Made by a program: the position numbers and the translations under genes | Part shown: in pieces, positions 53,350-62,366 of the stretch | Position numbering within the stretch: the first letter of the stretch is position 1 | How the letters are laid out: each line of letters opens with the position of its first letter | DNA from: Clostridium_AM tanneri | Lineage (GTDB): Bacteria; Bacillota; Clostridia; Clostridiales; Clostridiaceae | Reading direction: 5' to 3' | Assembly (NCBI RefSeq): GCF_033659955.1 | Contig: NZ_JARUJP010000008.1 | Span: 1-64,000 of the forward strand | DNA: 64,000 nucleotides | Notes under the pieces: model-generated | Told to the model about the DNA's origin: nothing | Seen by the model: the letters and a program-made list of their open reading frames with translations, nothing else | Databases searched by the model: none

Positions 53350-54399
53350 TTACACCTTCCTTTTATTTTTTATTAAAAGATAGATAAAGTAAGGGGCCCC
53401 AATTACTGAGGTAATAGCTCCTACGGGGATTTCAGCGGGTGATGCTAAAGTTCTAGCTAAAGTATCTGATAGTATCATAAACAGAGCTCCACCTACAGCT
53501 GAAAATGGAATTAGAATTCTATGATCAGGTCCTAAGAGTATTCTTATTATGTGAGGTATTATTAAACCTACAAAGCCTATAACTCCGCTAACAGATACGC
53601 AGGCTGCAACAACTAAAGAAGATATAATTAGCGTTATTTTCTTCAAGTTTTCAACTTCAATGCCTAAACTTTTTGCAGTTTCATCGCCAGTGAGCATTAT
53701 ATTTAGGTCTCTTGAAAAAATCATAAAAATTAATAAGCCTATAATTACAAATATAGAGAGCATTATAACTTGATTCCAACTTGCAGTTGAAACACTTCCC
53801 ATAGTCCAAAATATTATTTTTTCAATGCTTTCACGATTAAATACCATTAGTAAGGATATTAGCGAAGACAAAAGAAAGCTTACAGATATACCAGAAAGCA
53901 ATAAGGTATTTATAGGAACTTTATTACCAACTTTAGCAATGCTATATACTATTATAGTGGTTATAATTGCACCAGCAAAAGCCAGAAGGGTAGTAATGCC
54001 CAGTCCGCTGAAAGAGTTATCCATACCTGTAACTATTGCTAATGCAGCACCAAGAGCAGAGCCTGAGGATACACCTAATACATAAGGATCTGCCATTGGG
54101 TTTTTAAACATTGCCTGAAATGCCGCACCTACAATAGATAATCCCATGCCCACAATACCGGATAGTATAATACGGGGCAATCTTATGTTAAGTATTATTA
54201 CAGTATGAGTAGATGAAAAGCTATCTACTGAAATCAAGTTACTTATAAAGGGAATGTTATGTAAAATAATTTGTAGAGATTCTAAAAAGGATATATTTGC
54301 AGTACCTAAGGTACTGCAAAGAATTGAAGAAGCAAAAAGTATAATAATTAATAATGTAAGATAAAGTTTGTAGTGTTTATTATTTGTTGATGATACCAT
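53350..54399 (-). CDS. FecCD-family permease, probable cobalamin importer
   Basis: A 349-residue permease with about ten membrane segments and the family motifs LRLPRIILSGIVGMGLSIVG, NPMADPYVLGVSSGSALGAA and FVGLIIPHIIR. I start at ATG 54399 (MVSST), six bases after GAGAGG; the ATG at 54414 has no ribosome site. BtuC-like by context. Confidence 0.93.
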   Translation of the reverse strand: MVSSTNNKHYKLYLTLLIIILFASSILCSTLGTANISFLESLQIILHNIPFISNLISVDSFSSTHTVIILNIRLPRIILSGIVGMGLSIVGAAFQAMFKNPMADPYVLGVSSGSALGAALAIVTGMDNSFSGLGITTLLAFAGAIITTIIVYSIAKVGNKVPINTLLLSGISVSFLLSSLISLLMVFNRESIEKIIFWTMGSVSTASWNQVIMLSIFVIIGLLIFMIFSRDLNIMLTGDETAKSLGIEVENLKKITLIISSLVVAACVSVSGVIGFVGLIIPHIIRILLGPDHRILIPFSAVGGALFMILSDTLARTLASPAEIPVGAITSVIGAPYFIYLLIKNKRKV

Positions 54400-54422
54400 A
54401 ATAAAGCCTCTCATCGATAAAA

Positions 54423-55388
54423 TTATTTAAATGCTTCTGGATGTATTATCTTAGCTAGCTGCTCGAAGCCTTCTGCCAGTCTAGGACCTTGTCTTTCTAA
54501 AATATCAGGGTTAATATCAAATAATTTATTATTTTTTACAGCTGTTAAGTCTTTATATCCGTTAGTATTTTTAATTCCAGTCTTAATATCATCAGGACTT
54601 CCTGCGATATAAGTAGAGCAAACTAAAATATCAGGATTTTTTTCTATGAGTTTTTCCAGGCTGTAAGCCCATCCTTCAGCATCATCAGCAGCATTTTTAC
54701 CGCCAGCCATACTTATCATTTTGCTGATAAAGGTATTTTTTCCTGCAGTAAAATCTCCATCTTTACCATAGGATATAACGTAATATACGCTAGGAGTATT
54801 TTTACCAGTAACTTTTTCTTTAACTTCAGCAATCTTCTTTTCCATATTAGTTACAATTTCAGCTGCCTTTTCATTAGCATTTGCGATTTGTCCTACTTTT
54901 TTTATTGTAGTATAAGTTCCTTCAAAGCTTTCATCGCCTTGGATTATAACAACCTTAACATTTAAAGCTTCTAATTTTTCTACTGCTTCCTTTGGAAAGA
55001 TTGATGAAGCGATAAGAATATCTGGCTTTAGCTCTACTATTTTTTCTATATTAGGATTTTGAATTCCTCCGATAGATTGAATACTTTTAGTTTCTTGAGG
55101 AAAATTACAAAAATCAGTCCTTCCAACTAGCTTATCCTTTTCACCTAAAGCAAATAATGTTTCTGTAATATTAGGTGCGCCTGAAACTATCCTTTGAGGT
55201 TCTTTGTCTATTTTTACATCTCTTCCATAGAAGTCTTTGAAGGTTAGTGGGTAAGAGGTAATTTTAGAGTTGTTATTACTAGAACCATTACTATTTTCTG
55301 AAGAGGAACTTTTATTTGAACAAGCACTTAGAGATATAACAAAAATGGAGCAAATTAGAAACGTAACAATCTTTTTAAAGTTTATCAT
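54423..55388 (-). CDS. Cobalamin-binding lipoprotein (BtuF-like)
   Basis: A 321-residue type III substrate-binding protein. Signal peptide and lipobox LSAC (cysteine near 23) are followed by a serine/asparagine-rich linker and the fold signatures RIVSGAPNITETLFALG, LKPDILIAS and NTFISKMISMAGG. FecB/BtuF family; cobalamin or another corrinoid is inferred from the riboswitch. First gene of the minus-strand importer operon. Confidence 0.93.
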   Translation of the reverse strand: MINFKKIVTFLICSIFVISLSACSNKSSSSENSNGSSNNNSKITSYPLTFKDFYGRDVKIDKEPQRIVSGAPNITETLFALGEKDKLVGRTDFCNFPQETKSIQSIGGIQNPNIEKIVELKPDILIASSIFPKEAVEKLEALNVKVVIIQGDESFEGTYTTIKKVGQIANANEKAAEIVTNMEKKIAEVKEKVTGKNTPSVYYVISYGKDGDFTAGKNTFISKMISMAGGKNAADDAEGWAYSLEKLIEKNPDILVCSTYIAGSPDDIKTGIKNTNGYKDLTAVKNNKLFDINPDILERQGPRLAEGFEQLAKIIHPEAFK

Positions 55389-55464
55389 ATGTCATCCTCC
55401 TGAAATAAATTAAAAATTCTATCAGACAGAAATATACTACCTGAATATAATTATCTTAATAATA

Positions 55465-55495
55465 AAACCGCTATCAGCTAGATAACGGTTTACAA
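55465..55495 (-). terminator. Riboswitch expression-platform terminator
   Basis: In the minus-strand RNA AAACCGTTATC pairs with GATAGCGGTTT (one G-U pair) and is followed by a T-rich stretch. The G-U pair makes it function on this strand only. It sits between the riboswitch and the btuF-like start, as expected for ligand-driven attenuation. Confidence 0.88.
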
Positions 55496-55545
55496 ACAAA
55501 ACTATTTGTTCACCAGCTTATCCACGTAAGCATGCTCAGTGAAAA

Positions 55546-55705
55546 ATTTAGGCAGGTCTCCTGGCTCTGATTCATCGCATATTGATGCCTTCCCTGTTAC
55601 CAAGTGACATAATATCAATATACTCCTCATTACAGTGGCGGGACCGCACGAGGCTTTAACTCGTTTCCCTTTTAAACTTATGATTTGCTCCATAAGTACC
55701 TAAAT
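55546..55705 (-). promoter_or_regulatory. Cobalamin riboswitch
   Basis: The minus strand carries the B12 box AGCCAGGAGACCTGCC, the upstream conserved GGGAA and GCCACTG elements (GTGCGGTCCCGCCACTG), GGGAAGGC, and closing arms ATTTAGG/CCTAAAT. It precedes the cobalamin importer operon and its terminator, so adenosylcobalamin should shut expression off. Confidence 0.95.
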
Positions 55706-55728
55706 CCATATTATTTACTTTTAACTGA

Positions 55729-55757
55729 ATTATAACATTGGGTTAAGTAATTATCAA
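55729..55757 (-). promoter_or_regulatory. Sigma-A promoter of the cobalamin importer transcript
   Basis: Reading the minus strand: TTGATA (55757-55752), a 17-base spacer and TATAAT (55734-55729). It is placed just upstream of the riboswitch aptamer. The remaining stretch to 56036 shows no gene. Confidence 0.85.
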
Positions 55758-56036
55758 TAATATTTTACCAGCACCAATACTTTAATTCCTTGACGAAAGT
55801 TATAGAGTAATGTAATATCAAAATTAGGCAATAGAAAATATGGTAATTATAGAAAAAAGTTATAAAGCTTGATATATAAAATAATTAACATTAAACTTAT
55901 ATTAGGTAACAAAAATGTAACTAATAGACTTTAAAGTGCTATCTTGAATTTATTATAAAATAAAAATATAATAAATTTATAGTTAAAGTATATAATAAAA
56001 ATGTTCTTATAAAAATGGTAAAGAGAGGTATATGCT

Positions 56037-56228
56037 ATGGAAAAAGTAACAAAGGACATGACAATAGGAGAAATAATCAGAATGAACCCTAGATACGCAG
56101 AAGTTCTAATGACATTTGGAATGGGATGTGTAGGATGCCCAGCATCTCAAGCTGAAACTTTAGAGCAGGCTGCTCAAGTTCATGGTTTAGAGTTAGATAA
56201 CTTATTAAGAGCTCTAAATGCACTATAG
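56037..56228 (+). CDS. DUF1858 redox-domain protein
   Basis: A 63-residue protein of the DUF1858 / hybrid-cluster-protein-associated disulfide redox family. It has VTKDMTIGEIIRMNPRYAEV, then the two-cysteine motif GCVGCPASQ (likely a redox or metal pair), and a C-terminal helix LEQAAQVHGLELDNLLRAL. The precise role is not known. It is monocistronic, with GAGAGGT upstream and a terminator downstream. Confidence 0.93.
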   Translation: MEKVTKDMTIGEIIRMNPRYAEVLMTFGMGCVGCPASQAETLEQAAQVHGLELDNLLRALNAL

Positions 56229-56256
56229 TAACAGTATTTAATTTCAGAAGAGTACT

Positions 56257-56285
56257 AACCTCCATTATTATTGATGGAGGTTTTA
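56257..56285 (+). terminator. Terminator after the DUF1858 gene
   Basis: A nine-bp stem AACCTCCAT/ATGGAGGTT with an eight-base loop and four T residues. Confidence 0.88.
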
Positions 56286-56453
56286 TTTATTTCTATAGTT
56301 TTTTGCATTTAAAGTCATACTGGTTTACACATTGTTACTATATTACATAAAAGTAACTACTTGAATATAACTACATTAATATTTAGTATTTTAATTGTGG
56401 TATTTTCTAGAAATAAAAGAAGCTATTATAAAATATAAAGGGGATGACTATCT

Positions 56454-57575
56454 ATGACAAGTAATGTATACTTTGCTAATCTTAGAGCTAGAAGTGAAAA
56501 AGAAAATAAAATAACTAAAATTCAAAGATTATTTGATAGAGCAGGATTTTCAAAGCTTTTAAATGAAGGGGACTTAACAGCGATTAAAATTCACTTTGGG
56601 GAATTAGGAAATGATTCTTTTATAAGTCCTGTTTATGTTAGACAAGTTGTTAACAAAATAAAAGAAAGTAAGGCTAAGCCATACCTTACAGATACAAACA
56701 CATTATACTCTGGAAGCAGACATAATGCAGTAGACCATTTAGAAACTGCAGTAATGCATGGTTTTGACTACGCTGTGACAGGGGCTCCAGTAGTTATTGC
56801 TGATGGAATCTTAGGGGAAGATGTTAAAGAGATAGAAATTAATAAAAAGCATTTTAAAAATGCTAAAATAGCAGGGGGAATAACCGCTGCAGACAGTATG
56901 ATTGTTATGTCTCACTTTAAAGGACATGAAATGGCTGGTTTTGGCGGTTCAATTAAGAATTTAGCTATGGGTTGTGCTCCAGCGTCAGGAAAAAGAGAAC
57001 AACACTCTACAAGACCTTTTGTAAATGCTGATAATTGTGTAGGTTGTGAAAAGTGTGCAAAGGTATGCCCTCAAGCAGCTGCAATTATTGAAAATAAAAA
57101 ATCTTATATAGATAGACAAAAGTGCATAGGCTGTGGTGAGTGTATGACAGTATGTTCTGTAAAAGCTATTGAATTGAACTGGGATGTGGAAATGAAAGAG
57201 TTCACAGAGAAACTTACCGAGTATGCTTATGGAGCGGTGAAAGGCAAGGAGGGCAAGGTAGGATATATTAATTTCCTTATAAACATAACACCAGACTGTG
57301 ATTGCGTTCCATGGAGTGACGCACCTATAGTTTCTGATATAGGGATTCTTGCATCTGAAGATCCTATAGCCCTTGATCAAGCATGCTTAGATTTAGTAAA
57401 CAAGGCAAAGGCGTTAAATAACTCATTATTAGAAAATGAACATCATCATCATGATGAAAATTGTGAGCATGATAAGTTTAAGTCAATGAGAAGCAATACC
57501 TGTGGAGATATTCAACTATCTTATGGAGAAGAATTAGGATTAGGAAGCAGAGAATATAATTTAATAGAAATATAA
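56454..57575 (+). CDS. DUF362 domain ferredoxin-like iron-sulfur protein
   Basis: A 373-residue protein. The DUF362 domain occupies about 1-180 (IKIHFGELGNDSFISP, TDTNTLYSGSRHNAVDHL, MSHFKGHEMAGFGGSIKNL) and is followed by two [4Fe-4S] clusters (CVGCEKCAKVCP and CIGCGECMTVC) and a C-terminal DUF362 remainder. A histidine-rich patch ENEHHHHDENCEHD near 330 may bind metal and is not part of the core family. Electron-transfer function is likely; partner unknown. It lies two genes upstream of PFOR but has its own terminator. Confidence 0.9.
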   Translation: MTSNVYFANLRARSEKENKITKIQRLFDRAGFSKLLNEGDLTAIKIHFGELGNDSFISPVYVRQVVNKIKESKAKPYLTDTNTLYSGSRHNAVDHLETAVMHGFDYAVTGAPVVIADGILGEDVKEIEINKKHFKNAKIAGGITAADSMIVMSHFKGHEMAGFGGSIKNLAMGCAPASGKREQHSTRPFVNADNCVGCEKCAKVCPQAAAIIENKKSYIDRQKCIGCGECMTVCSVKAIELNWDVEMKEFTEKLTEYAYGAVKGKEGKVGYINFLINITPDCDCVPWSDAPIVSDIGILASEDPIALDQACLDLVNKAKALNNSLLENEHHHHDENCEHDKFKSMRSNTCGDIQLSYGEELGLGSREYNLIEI

Positions 57576-57585
57576 TCTTAGCAAA

Positions 57586-57635
57586 TAAGAATTGGGAGTG
57601 AAGTGAACTTTTTACCACTCCCAATTCTTATTTTT
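57586..57635 (+). terminator. Terminator after the DUF362 gene
   Basis: A perfect 15-bp stem TAAGAATTGGGAGTG/CACTCCCAATTCTTA with a T-run. Confidence 0.94.
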
Positions 57636-57795
57636 ATGAAAAGTATTATCAGAAAGCATTTAACCCCAAATTTAATGTTAAGTAATAAAAATAATAAAAT
57701 TCTAGTTTTTATGTATGATAATTTTTCTATTTCAAATAATAAGTTAGAGAAAAATCTGAACTTTAAATTTAGTAACCGCTAGGAGGGTTAATCTT

Positions 57796-60700
57796 ATGGC
57801 TAAAGTTATGAAAACTATGGATGGAAATCAGGCAGCAACCTATGCATCCTATGCATTTACAGATGTTGCAGCCATATTCCCCATTACTCCATCAACCCCA
57901 ATGGGAGAATTAGCTGATGACTGGTCCGCTCATGGCAAGAAGAATTTGTTTGGGCAGACAGTTAGAGTTTCAGAATTACAGTCAGAAGCAGGTGCTTCTG
58001 GAGCAGTGCATGGTTCTATTATAGCAGGAGCTCTAACTACCACTTATACAGCATCACAAGGATTGCTATTAATGATTCCTAATATGTATAAGATGGCTGG
58101 AGAACTTCTTCCAGCAGTTTTCCACGTAAGTGCTCGTGCTATTGCAACCCACGCACTATCAATATTTGGAGATCACCAAGACGTAATGGCTACTAGGCAA
58201 ACTGGTTTTGCATTATTAGCTTCATCAAGTGTGCAGGAGGTTATGGATATTGCCCCTATAGCTCATCTTGCTGCTATTAAATCAAGAGTACCATTTTTAC
58301 ATTTCTTCGATGGATTTAGAACTTCTCATGAATATCAAAAAATAGAGGTTATAGATTATGAGGATTTAGGCAAGTTAGTAGATTATGATGCCATAAAGGA
58401 GTTTAGGGATAGAGCATTAAATCCAGAACGCCCAACTGTAGCAGGAACTGCACAAAATCCAGATATATACTTCCAAGGAAGAGAGTCATCAAATAGATTT
58501 TTTGATGCTGTTCCTGATGTAGTAGAAAATTATATGAGAGAAATAGAAAAAATTACAGGAAGAGTATATCATCCTTTTGACTACTATGGAGCAGAGAATG
58601 CAGAATACATAATTGTAGCAATGGGATCAGTATGTGATACCATAGATGAAACAATAGATTATCTTATGAAAAAGGGAGAGAAAGTAGGACGTATTAAAGT
58701 ACATTTATACAGACCTTTCTCACCAAAATATTTCTTTGATGTTTTGCCTAAAAGTGTAAAGAAAATATCTGTTTTAGATAGAACAAAGGAGCCGGGATCA
58801 GTAGGAGAGCCATTATATCTTGATGTAACCAACCTATTCTATAATAGAGAAGATAAGCCTGTAATTGTAGGCGGAAGATATGGATTAGGTTCTAAGGATA
58901 CAAGACCATCACAAATACTTTCAGTATTTGATAACTTGAAAAAAGATAACCCTAAGAATGGGTTTACTATTGGTATAGTAGATGATGTTACAAACACTTC
59001 ACTGAAAGAAGAAGAAATTATAGATACTACACCGGAAGGAACAATAAGCTGTAGATTCTGGGGCTTAGGTTCTGACGGTACAGTAGGGGCTAATAAATCT
59101 GCTATTAAGATAATTGGAGATAACACAAATCTCTATGCTCAAGCATATTTTTCCTACGATAGTAAAAAATCAGGAGGAAGTACTGTTTCACATTTAAGAT
59201 TTGGAAAGCAGCCAATAAAATCTCCTTATTTAGTTTATGATGCAGACTATGTGGCATGCCATAATAAATCTTTTGTATATCAATTCGATTTAGTAAAGGG
59301 ACTTAAAAAGGGTGGAATATTTGTATTAAACTGTCCATGGACTGAAAAAGAATTAGAGGAAAAGCTTCCAGGAACCTTTAAGAAATATATTGCTGAAAAT
59401 AATATTAATTTCTATACTGTAGATGCTGTGAAAATTGCTAGTGAAATAGGTTTAGGCGGAAGAATTAATATGATAATGCAAACTGCCTTCTTTAAATTAG
59501 CAAATGTAATTCCTATTGAAGATGCTATTAGATATCTAAAGGATTCCATTGAAAAGACCTATGGAAAGAAAGGTCCAAAAATAGTAGATATGAATAAGGC
59601 AGCAGTAGATAGGGCAATAGAGGCTCTTGTAAAAGTGAAAGTGCCAGATTCATGGAAAAATGCTGAGGATAGGGAAGTTGTAGGTGAAATCAAAAATGAA
59701 TTCGTTAGAAATATTCAAAAACCTATGGCTAGAGCTGAAGGTGATGAGCTTCCAGTAAGTGCTTTCAAAGGAATGGAAGATGGAAGACATCCAATGGGAA
59801 CTACTGCTTATGAAAAGAGAGGTATTGCAGTAATGTTGCCTCAGTGGCAACCGGAAAAATGTATTCAGTGTAACCAATGCGCCTACGTATGTCCACATGC
59901 TACTATAAGAGCCTTCTTATTAGATGAGGAAGAAATGAAAAATGCACCGGAAGGATTTGTAACTAAGAAAGCTATAGGAAAGGGGTTAGAGGGCTTAGGC
60001 TTCCGTATTCAAGTAGCTCCATTAGATTGTACAGGATGCGGAAACTGTGCAGACGTATGTCCTGCTCCAGGAAAGGCTCTAGTTATGCAGACTGCAGAAC
60101 AGGAAATAGAAGCTCAGGCAGATAATTGGGAATATGTAAGCAGCAAAGTTACCAATAAAGATAATTTAATGGATAAGAAGACTTTAAAAGGAAGTCAATT
60201 TGCTAGACCTCTATTAGAGTTCAACGGAGCATGTCCAGGATGCGGTGAAACACCTTATATAAGATTACTTACTCAGCTATTTGGCGATAGAATGATGATA
60301 GCTAATGCTACTGGATGCTCCTCTATCTGGGGTGCAAGTTCTCCATCAATAGCATATACTGTAAATGCTGAAGGAAAGGGGCCATCTTGGGCTAACTCTC
60401 TATTCGAGGATAATGCAGAGTTTGGATATGGAATGTACTTAGCTGTCGGTCAAATGAGAAATAGAATAGCGGATTTAATGAGGCAGTACATGGATGGCGA
60501 CGCAAAGGATAACATTAGGGAAGCTTTTGATGAATGGCTTAAGTGTAAGGAAGATGGAGAGGCATCTGCATCAGCTTCTACTAGAGTTATAGAGGCCCTA
60601 CAATCTGAAAACTACAATGTTAATCCAATACTAAAAGAAATAATGGAGAAAAAGGATTTCTTAATTAAAAAGTCTCACTGGTTAATAGGTGGAGATGGTT

Positions 60701-61323
60701 GGGCTTACGATATAGGATACGGCGGACTAGACCATGTTCTTGCCTCTGGTGAAGATGTAAATATCTTTGTAATGGATACAGAGATATACTCAAATACTGG
60801 AGGACAGTCATCTAAGGCTACTCCAACTGCAGCAGTAGCAAAATTTGCAGCTTCAGGTAAAAAGGTAAGAAAGAAAGATTTAGGACTTATGGCTATGACT
60901 TATGGATATGTATACGTTGCTCAAATTGCTATGGGAGCAAATATGAATCATACAATGAAGGCAATACTTGAAGCAGAGAAGTACAAAGGACCATCATTAA
61001 TAATAGCTTATGCTCCATGTATCAGTCACGGTATAAAATCAGGCATGGGAACTAGTCAAAGACAAGAAAAGAAGGCTGTAGAGTCAGGATATTGGCATTT
61101 ATACAGATATAATCCAGTACTAAAAGAGGAAGGAAAAAATCCATTTGTCCTTGATTCTAAAGAGCCAACTGCTCCATTTAGAGAGTTTATAAATAGCGAA
61201 ATAAGATACAGCTCATTAGCAACTGTATTCCCTGATATTGCAGAAGAAATGTTTACAACTGCTGAAAAGCACGCTAAGGATAAGTATCAAACTTATAGAA
61301 GATTGGCTGATATGCAGTACTAG
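57796..61323 (+). CDS. nifJ: Pyruvate:ferredoxin (flavodoxin) oxidoreductase
   Basis: A 1175-residue single-chain PFOR that turns pyruvate and CoA into acetyl-CoA, CO2 and reduced ferredoxin. Domain order is complete: the N-terminal pyrimidine domain (MDGNQAATYASYAFTDVAAI), domain II, the gamma domain, two ferredoxin clusters (CIQCNQCAYVCP and CTGCGNCADVCP near 690-760), the proximal cluster (CPGCGETPY) and the TPP domain (GGDGWAYDIGYGG, then DTEIYSNTGGQSSK). AGGAGGGT precedes the ATG. It is the central fermentative enzyme and would receive the pyruvate made by the malic enzyme of the inositol operon. Confidence 0.97.
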   Translation: MAKVMKTMDGNQAATYASYAFTDVAAIFPITPSTPMGELADDWSAHGKKNLFGQTVRVSELQSEAGASGAVHGSIIAGALTTTYTASQGLLLMIPNMYKMAGELLPAVFHVSARAIATHALSIFGDHQDVMATRQTGFALLASSSVQEVMDIAPIAHLAAIKSRVPFLHFFDGFRTSHEYQKIEVIDYEDLGKLVDYDAIKEFRDRALNPERPTVAGTAQNPDIYFQGRESSNRFFDAVPDVVENYMREIEKITGRVYHPFDYYGAENAEYIIVAMGSVCDTIDETIDYLMKKGEKVGRIKVHLYRPFSPKYFFDVLPKSVKKISVLDRTKEPGSVGEPLYLDVTNLFYNREDKPVIVGGRYGLGSKDTRPSQILSVFDNLKKDNPKNGFTIGIVDDVTNTSLKEEEIIDTTPEGTISCRFWGLGSDGTVGANKSAIKIIGDNTNLYAQAYFSYDSKKSGGSTVSHLRFGKQPIKSPYLVYDADYVACHNKSFVYQFDLVKGLKKGGIFVLNCPWTEKELEEKLPGTFKKYIAENNINFYTVDAVKIASEIGLGGRINMIMQTAFFKLANVIPIEDAIRYLKDSIEKTYGKKGPKIVDMNKAAVDRAIEALVKVKVPDSWKNAEDREVVGEIKNEFVRNIQKPMARAEGDELPVSAFKGMEDGRHPMGTTAYEKRGIAVMLPQWQPEKCIQCNQCAYVCPHATIRAFLLDEEEMKNAPEGFVTKKAIGKGLEGLGFRIQVAPLDCTGCGNCADVCPAPGKALVMQTAEQEIEAQADNWEYVSSKVTNKDNLMDKKTLKGSQFARPLLEFNGACPGCGETPYIRLLTQLFGDRMMIANATGCSSIWGASSPSIAYTVNAEGKGPSWANSLFEDNAEFGYGMYLAVGQMRNRIADLMRQYMDGDAKDNIREAFDEWLKCKEDGEASASASTRVIEALQSENYNVNPILKEIMEKKDFLIKKSHWLIGGDGWAYDIGYGGLDHVLASGEDVNIFVMDTEIYSNTGGQSSKATPTAAVAKFAASGKKVRKKDLGLMAMTYGYVYVAQIAMGANMNHTMKAILEAEKYKGPSLIIAYAPCISHGIKSGMGTSQRQEKKAVESGYWHLYRYNPVLKEEGKNPFVLDSKEPTAPFREFINSEIRYSSLATVFPDIAEEMFTTAEKHAKDKYQTYRRLADMQY

Positions 61324-61349
61324 TTTTAAAAGTTAATAAAATGTAGAAA

Positions 61350-61392
61350 AATAAGCATTATGTGAGAAAATAAATCATATAATGCTTATTTT
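61350..61392 (+). terminator. Terminator after nifJ
   Basis: A 12-bp stem AATAAGCATTAT/ATAATGCTTATT with a 17-base loop and a T-run. Confidence 0.87.
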
Positions 61393-61447
61393 AATTATAC
61401 CAATACAATTATGTTTCAGTATCTTGTAGGTAATTTAAGCTTAAATA

Positions 61448-61479
61448 TAAAAGTCCTTCAATGAACAGAAGGACTTTTA
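61448..61479. terminator. Bidirectional terminator
   Basis: A 12-bp stem TAAAAGTCCTTC/GAAGGACTTTTA with an eight-base loop; probably the end of the minus-strand DUF3787 gene. Confidence 0.88.
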
Positions 61480-61496
61480 AAAAATCACTACAAGAT

Positions 61497-61664
61497 TTAT
61501 TTTTGATTATCATCAACATAGTCTTTTGCATTTCTCACTTCGTTATCACTAGGTATAGTAACATTTGAAACAGGCTTTGTTTCTTCAATATTTGCCCAAG
61601 AAGCAGTTTCATGTCTTTCTATAGGTGTTTCAAAAGAACAACTTTTAATTGTTTTTTTAGTCAT
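61497..61664 (-). CDS. DUF3787 family spore-surface protein (55 aa)
   Basis: Translation of the minus strand gives a 55-residue protein with FETPIERHETASWANIEET, then KPVSNVTIPSDNEV and NAKDYVDDNQK, the full signature of the DUF3787 family, one member of which is a C. difficile spore-surface protein. AAGGAGTG precedes the ATG. The gene is complete, though short enough to be missed by length filters. The role is inferred from the family; no sporulation promoter was identified. Confidence 0.9.
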   Translation of the reverse strand: MTKKTIKSCSFETPIERHETASWANIEETKPVSNVTIPSDNEVRNAKDYVDDNQK

Positions 61665-61835
61665 TTATAACACTCCTTATTATCATTATTTTTACTTATC
61701 TTTCATCTAATAGTATTTTCAAAGTTTGCTAAAGCTATAAGTAAAATAATTAATAATATTTAATAGTTGTATGAGATATACAGTTGATTTTTGTAAAATA
61801 ATATTACTAAATCTTAGTTAAGGGGGTCATTGTAA

Positions 61836-62297
61836 ATGATAGTAATTTACCATGATGTTGGAGGAACACATTCTACTGCCACGGCAGCAAATATTCATAT
61901 AAACAACTTACCTGTAGATAGAATACCAAATAAGAGTGAACTATTAGCATTACCGACCTTTGATAAAATACATAAGAATCAGCTAGGACACATGATATAT
62001 ATCGGAAAGGATGAATTTGGGAGCAAGGTATATACTGTAGGCCGTAAATATAGTCCTGAGCTATTGATACCAGCTATAAAAGATATTTTTAATATAGCAG
62101 GAGGAGAAGAAGAACTAAAAATAGTTGATACGCACCCAACGGTAAACATGTGGATGAAGATTGGAGGTTTTACTTCTAGGAAATTGGGTATAGTAAGCAT
62201 AGGAAGGCCTATAGTAACCTACGGAACATTAAAAGCCTATAACAGTATTGCTGAAATAGTTAAGGGAGTAAAGAGCTCGATAAAAAAGGGCAAATAG
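61836..62297 (+). CDS. DUF3189 family protein
   Basis: A 153-residue protein matching DUF3189: MIVIYHDVGGTHSTATAANI at the N-terminus, LPTFDKI, GRKYSPELLIPAIKDIF and WMKIGGFTSRKLG. The opening resembles a P-loop-like strand and turn (YHDVGGTHST), but no canonical Walker motif is present. Function is unknown; members are mostly in clostridia and related spore formers. AAGGGGGT precedes the ATG. Confidence 0.87.
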   Translation: MIVIYHDVGGTHSTATAANIHINNLPVDRIPNKSELLALPTFDKIHKNQLGHMIYIGKDEFGSKVYTVGRKYSPELLIPAIKDIFNIAGGEEELKIVDTHPTVNMWMKIGGFTSRKLGIVSIGRPIVTYGTLKAYNSIAEIVKGVKSSIKKGK

Positions 62298-62311
62298 TAT
62301 AGGATAGAAAA

Positions 62312-62339
62312 AGCAGGTATGGTTTTGATTCTACCTGCT
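62312..62339. terminator. Terminator-like hairpin between convergent genes
   Basis: AGCAGGTA/TACCTGCT, eight perfect pairs with a 12-base loop, between DUF3189 and the minus-strand cis-prenyltransferase gene. Confidence 0.75.
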
Positions 62340-62366
62340 GAAAACTTACCTTAGTTATGTAAGGGA

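Noticed and set aside
55502..55693. 63-codon minus-strand reading frame ahead of the btuF-like gene
   Set aside because: It lies within the cobalamin riboswitch and expression platform; the conserved RNA elements explain the sequence and there is no ribosome site.
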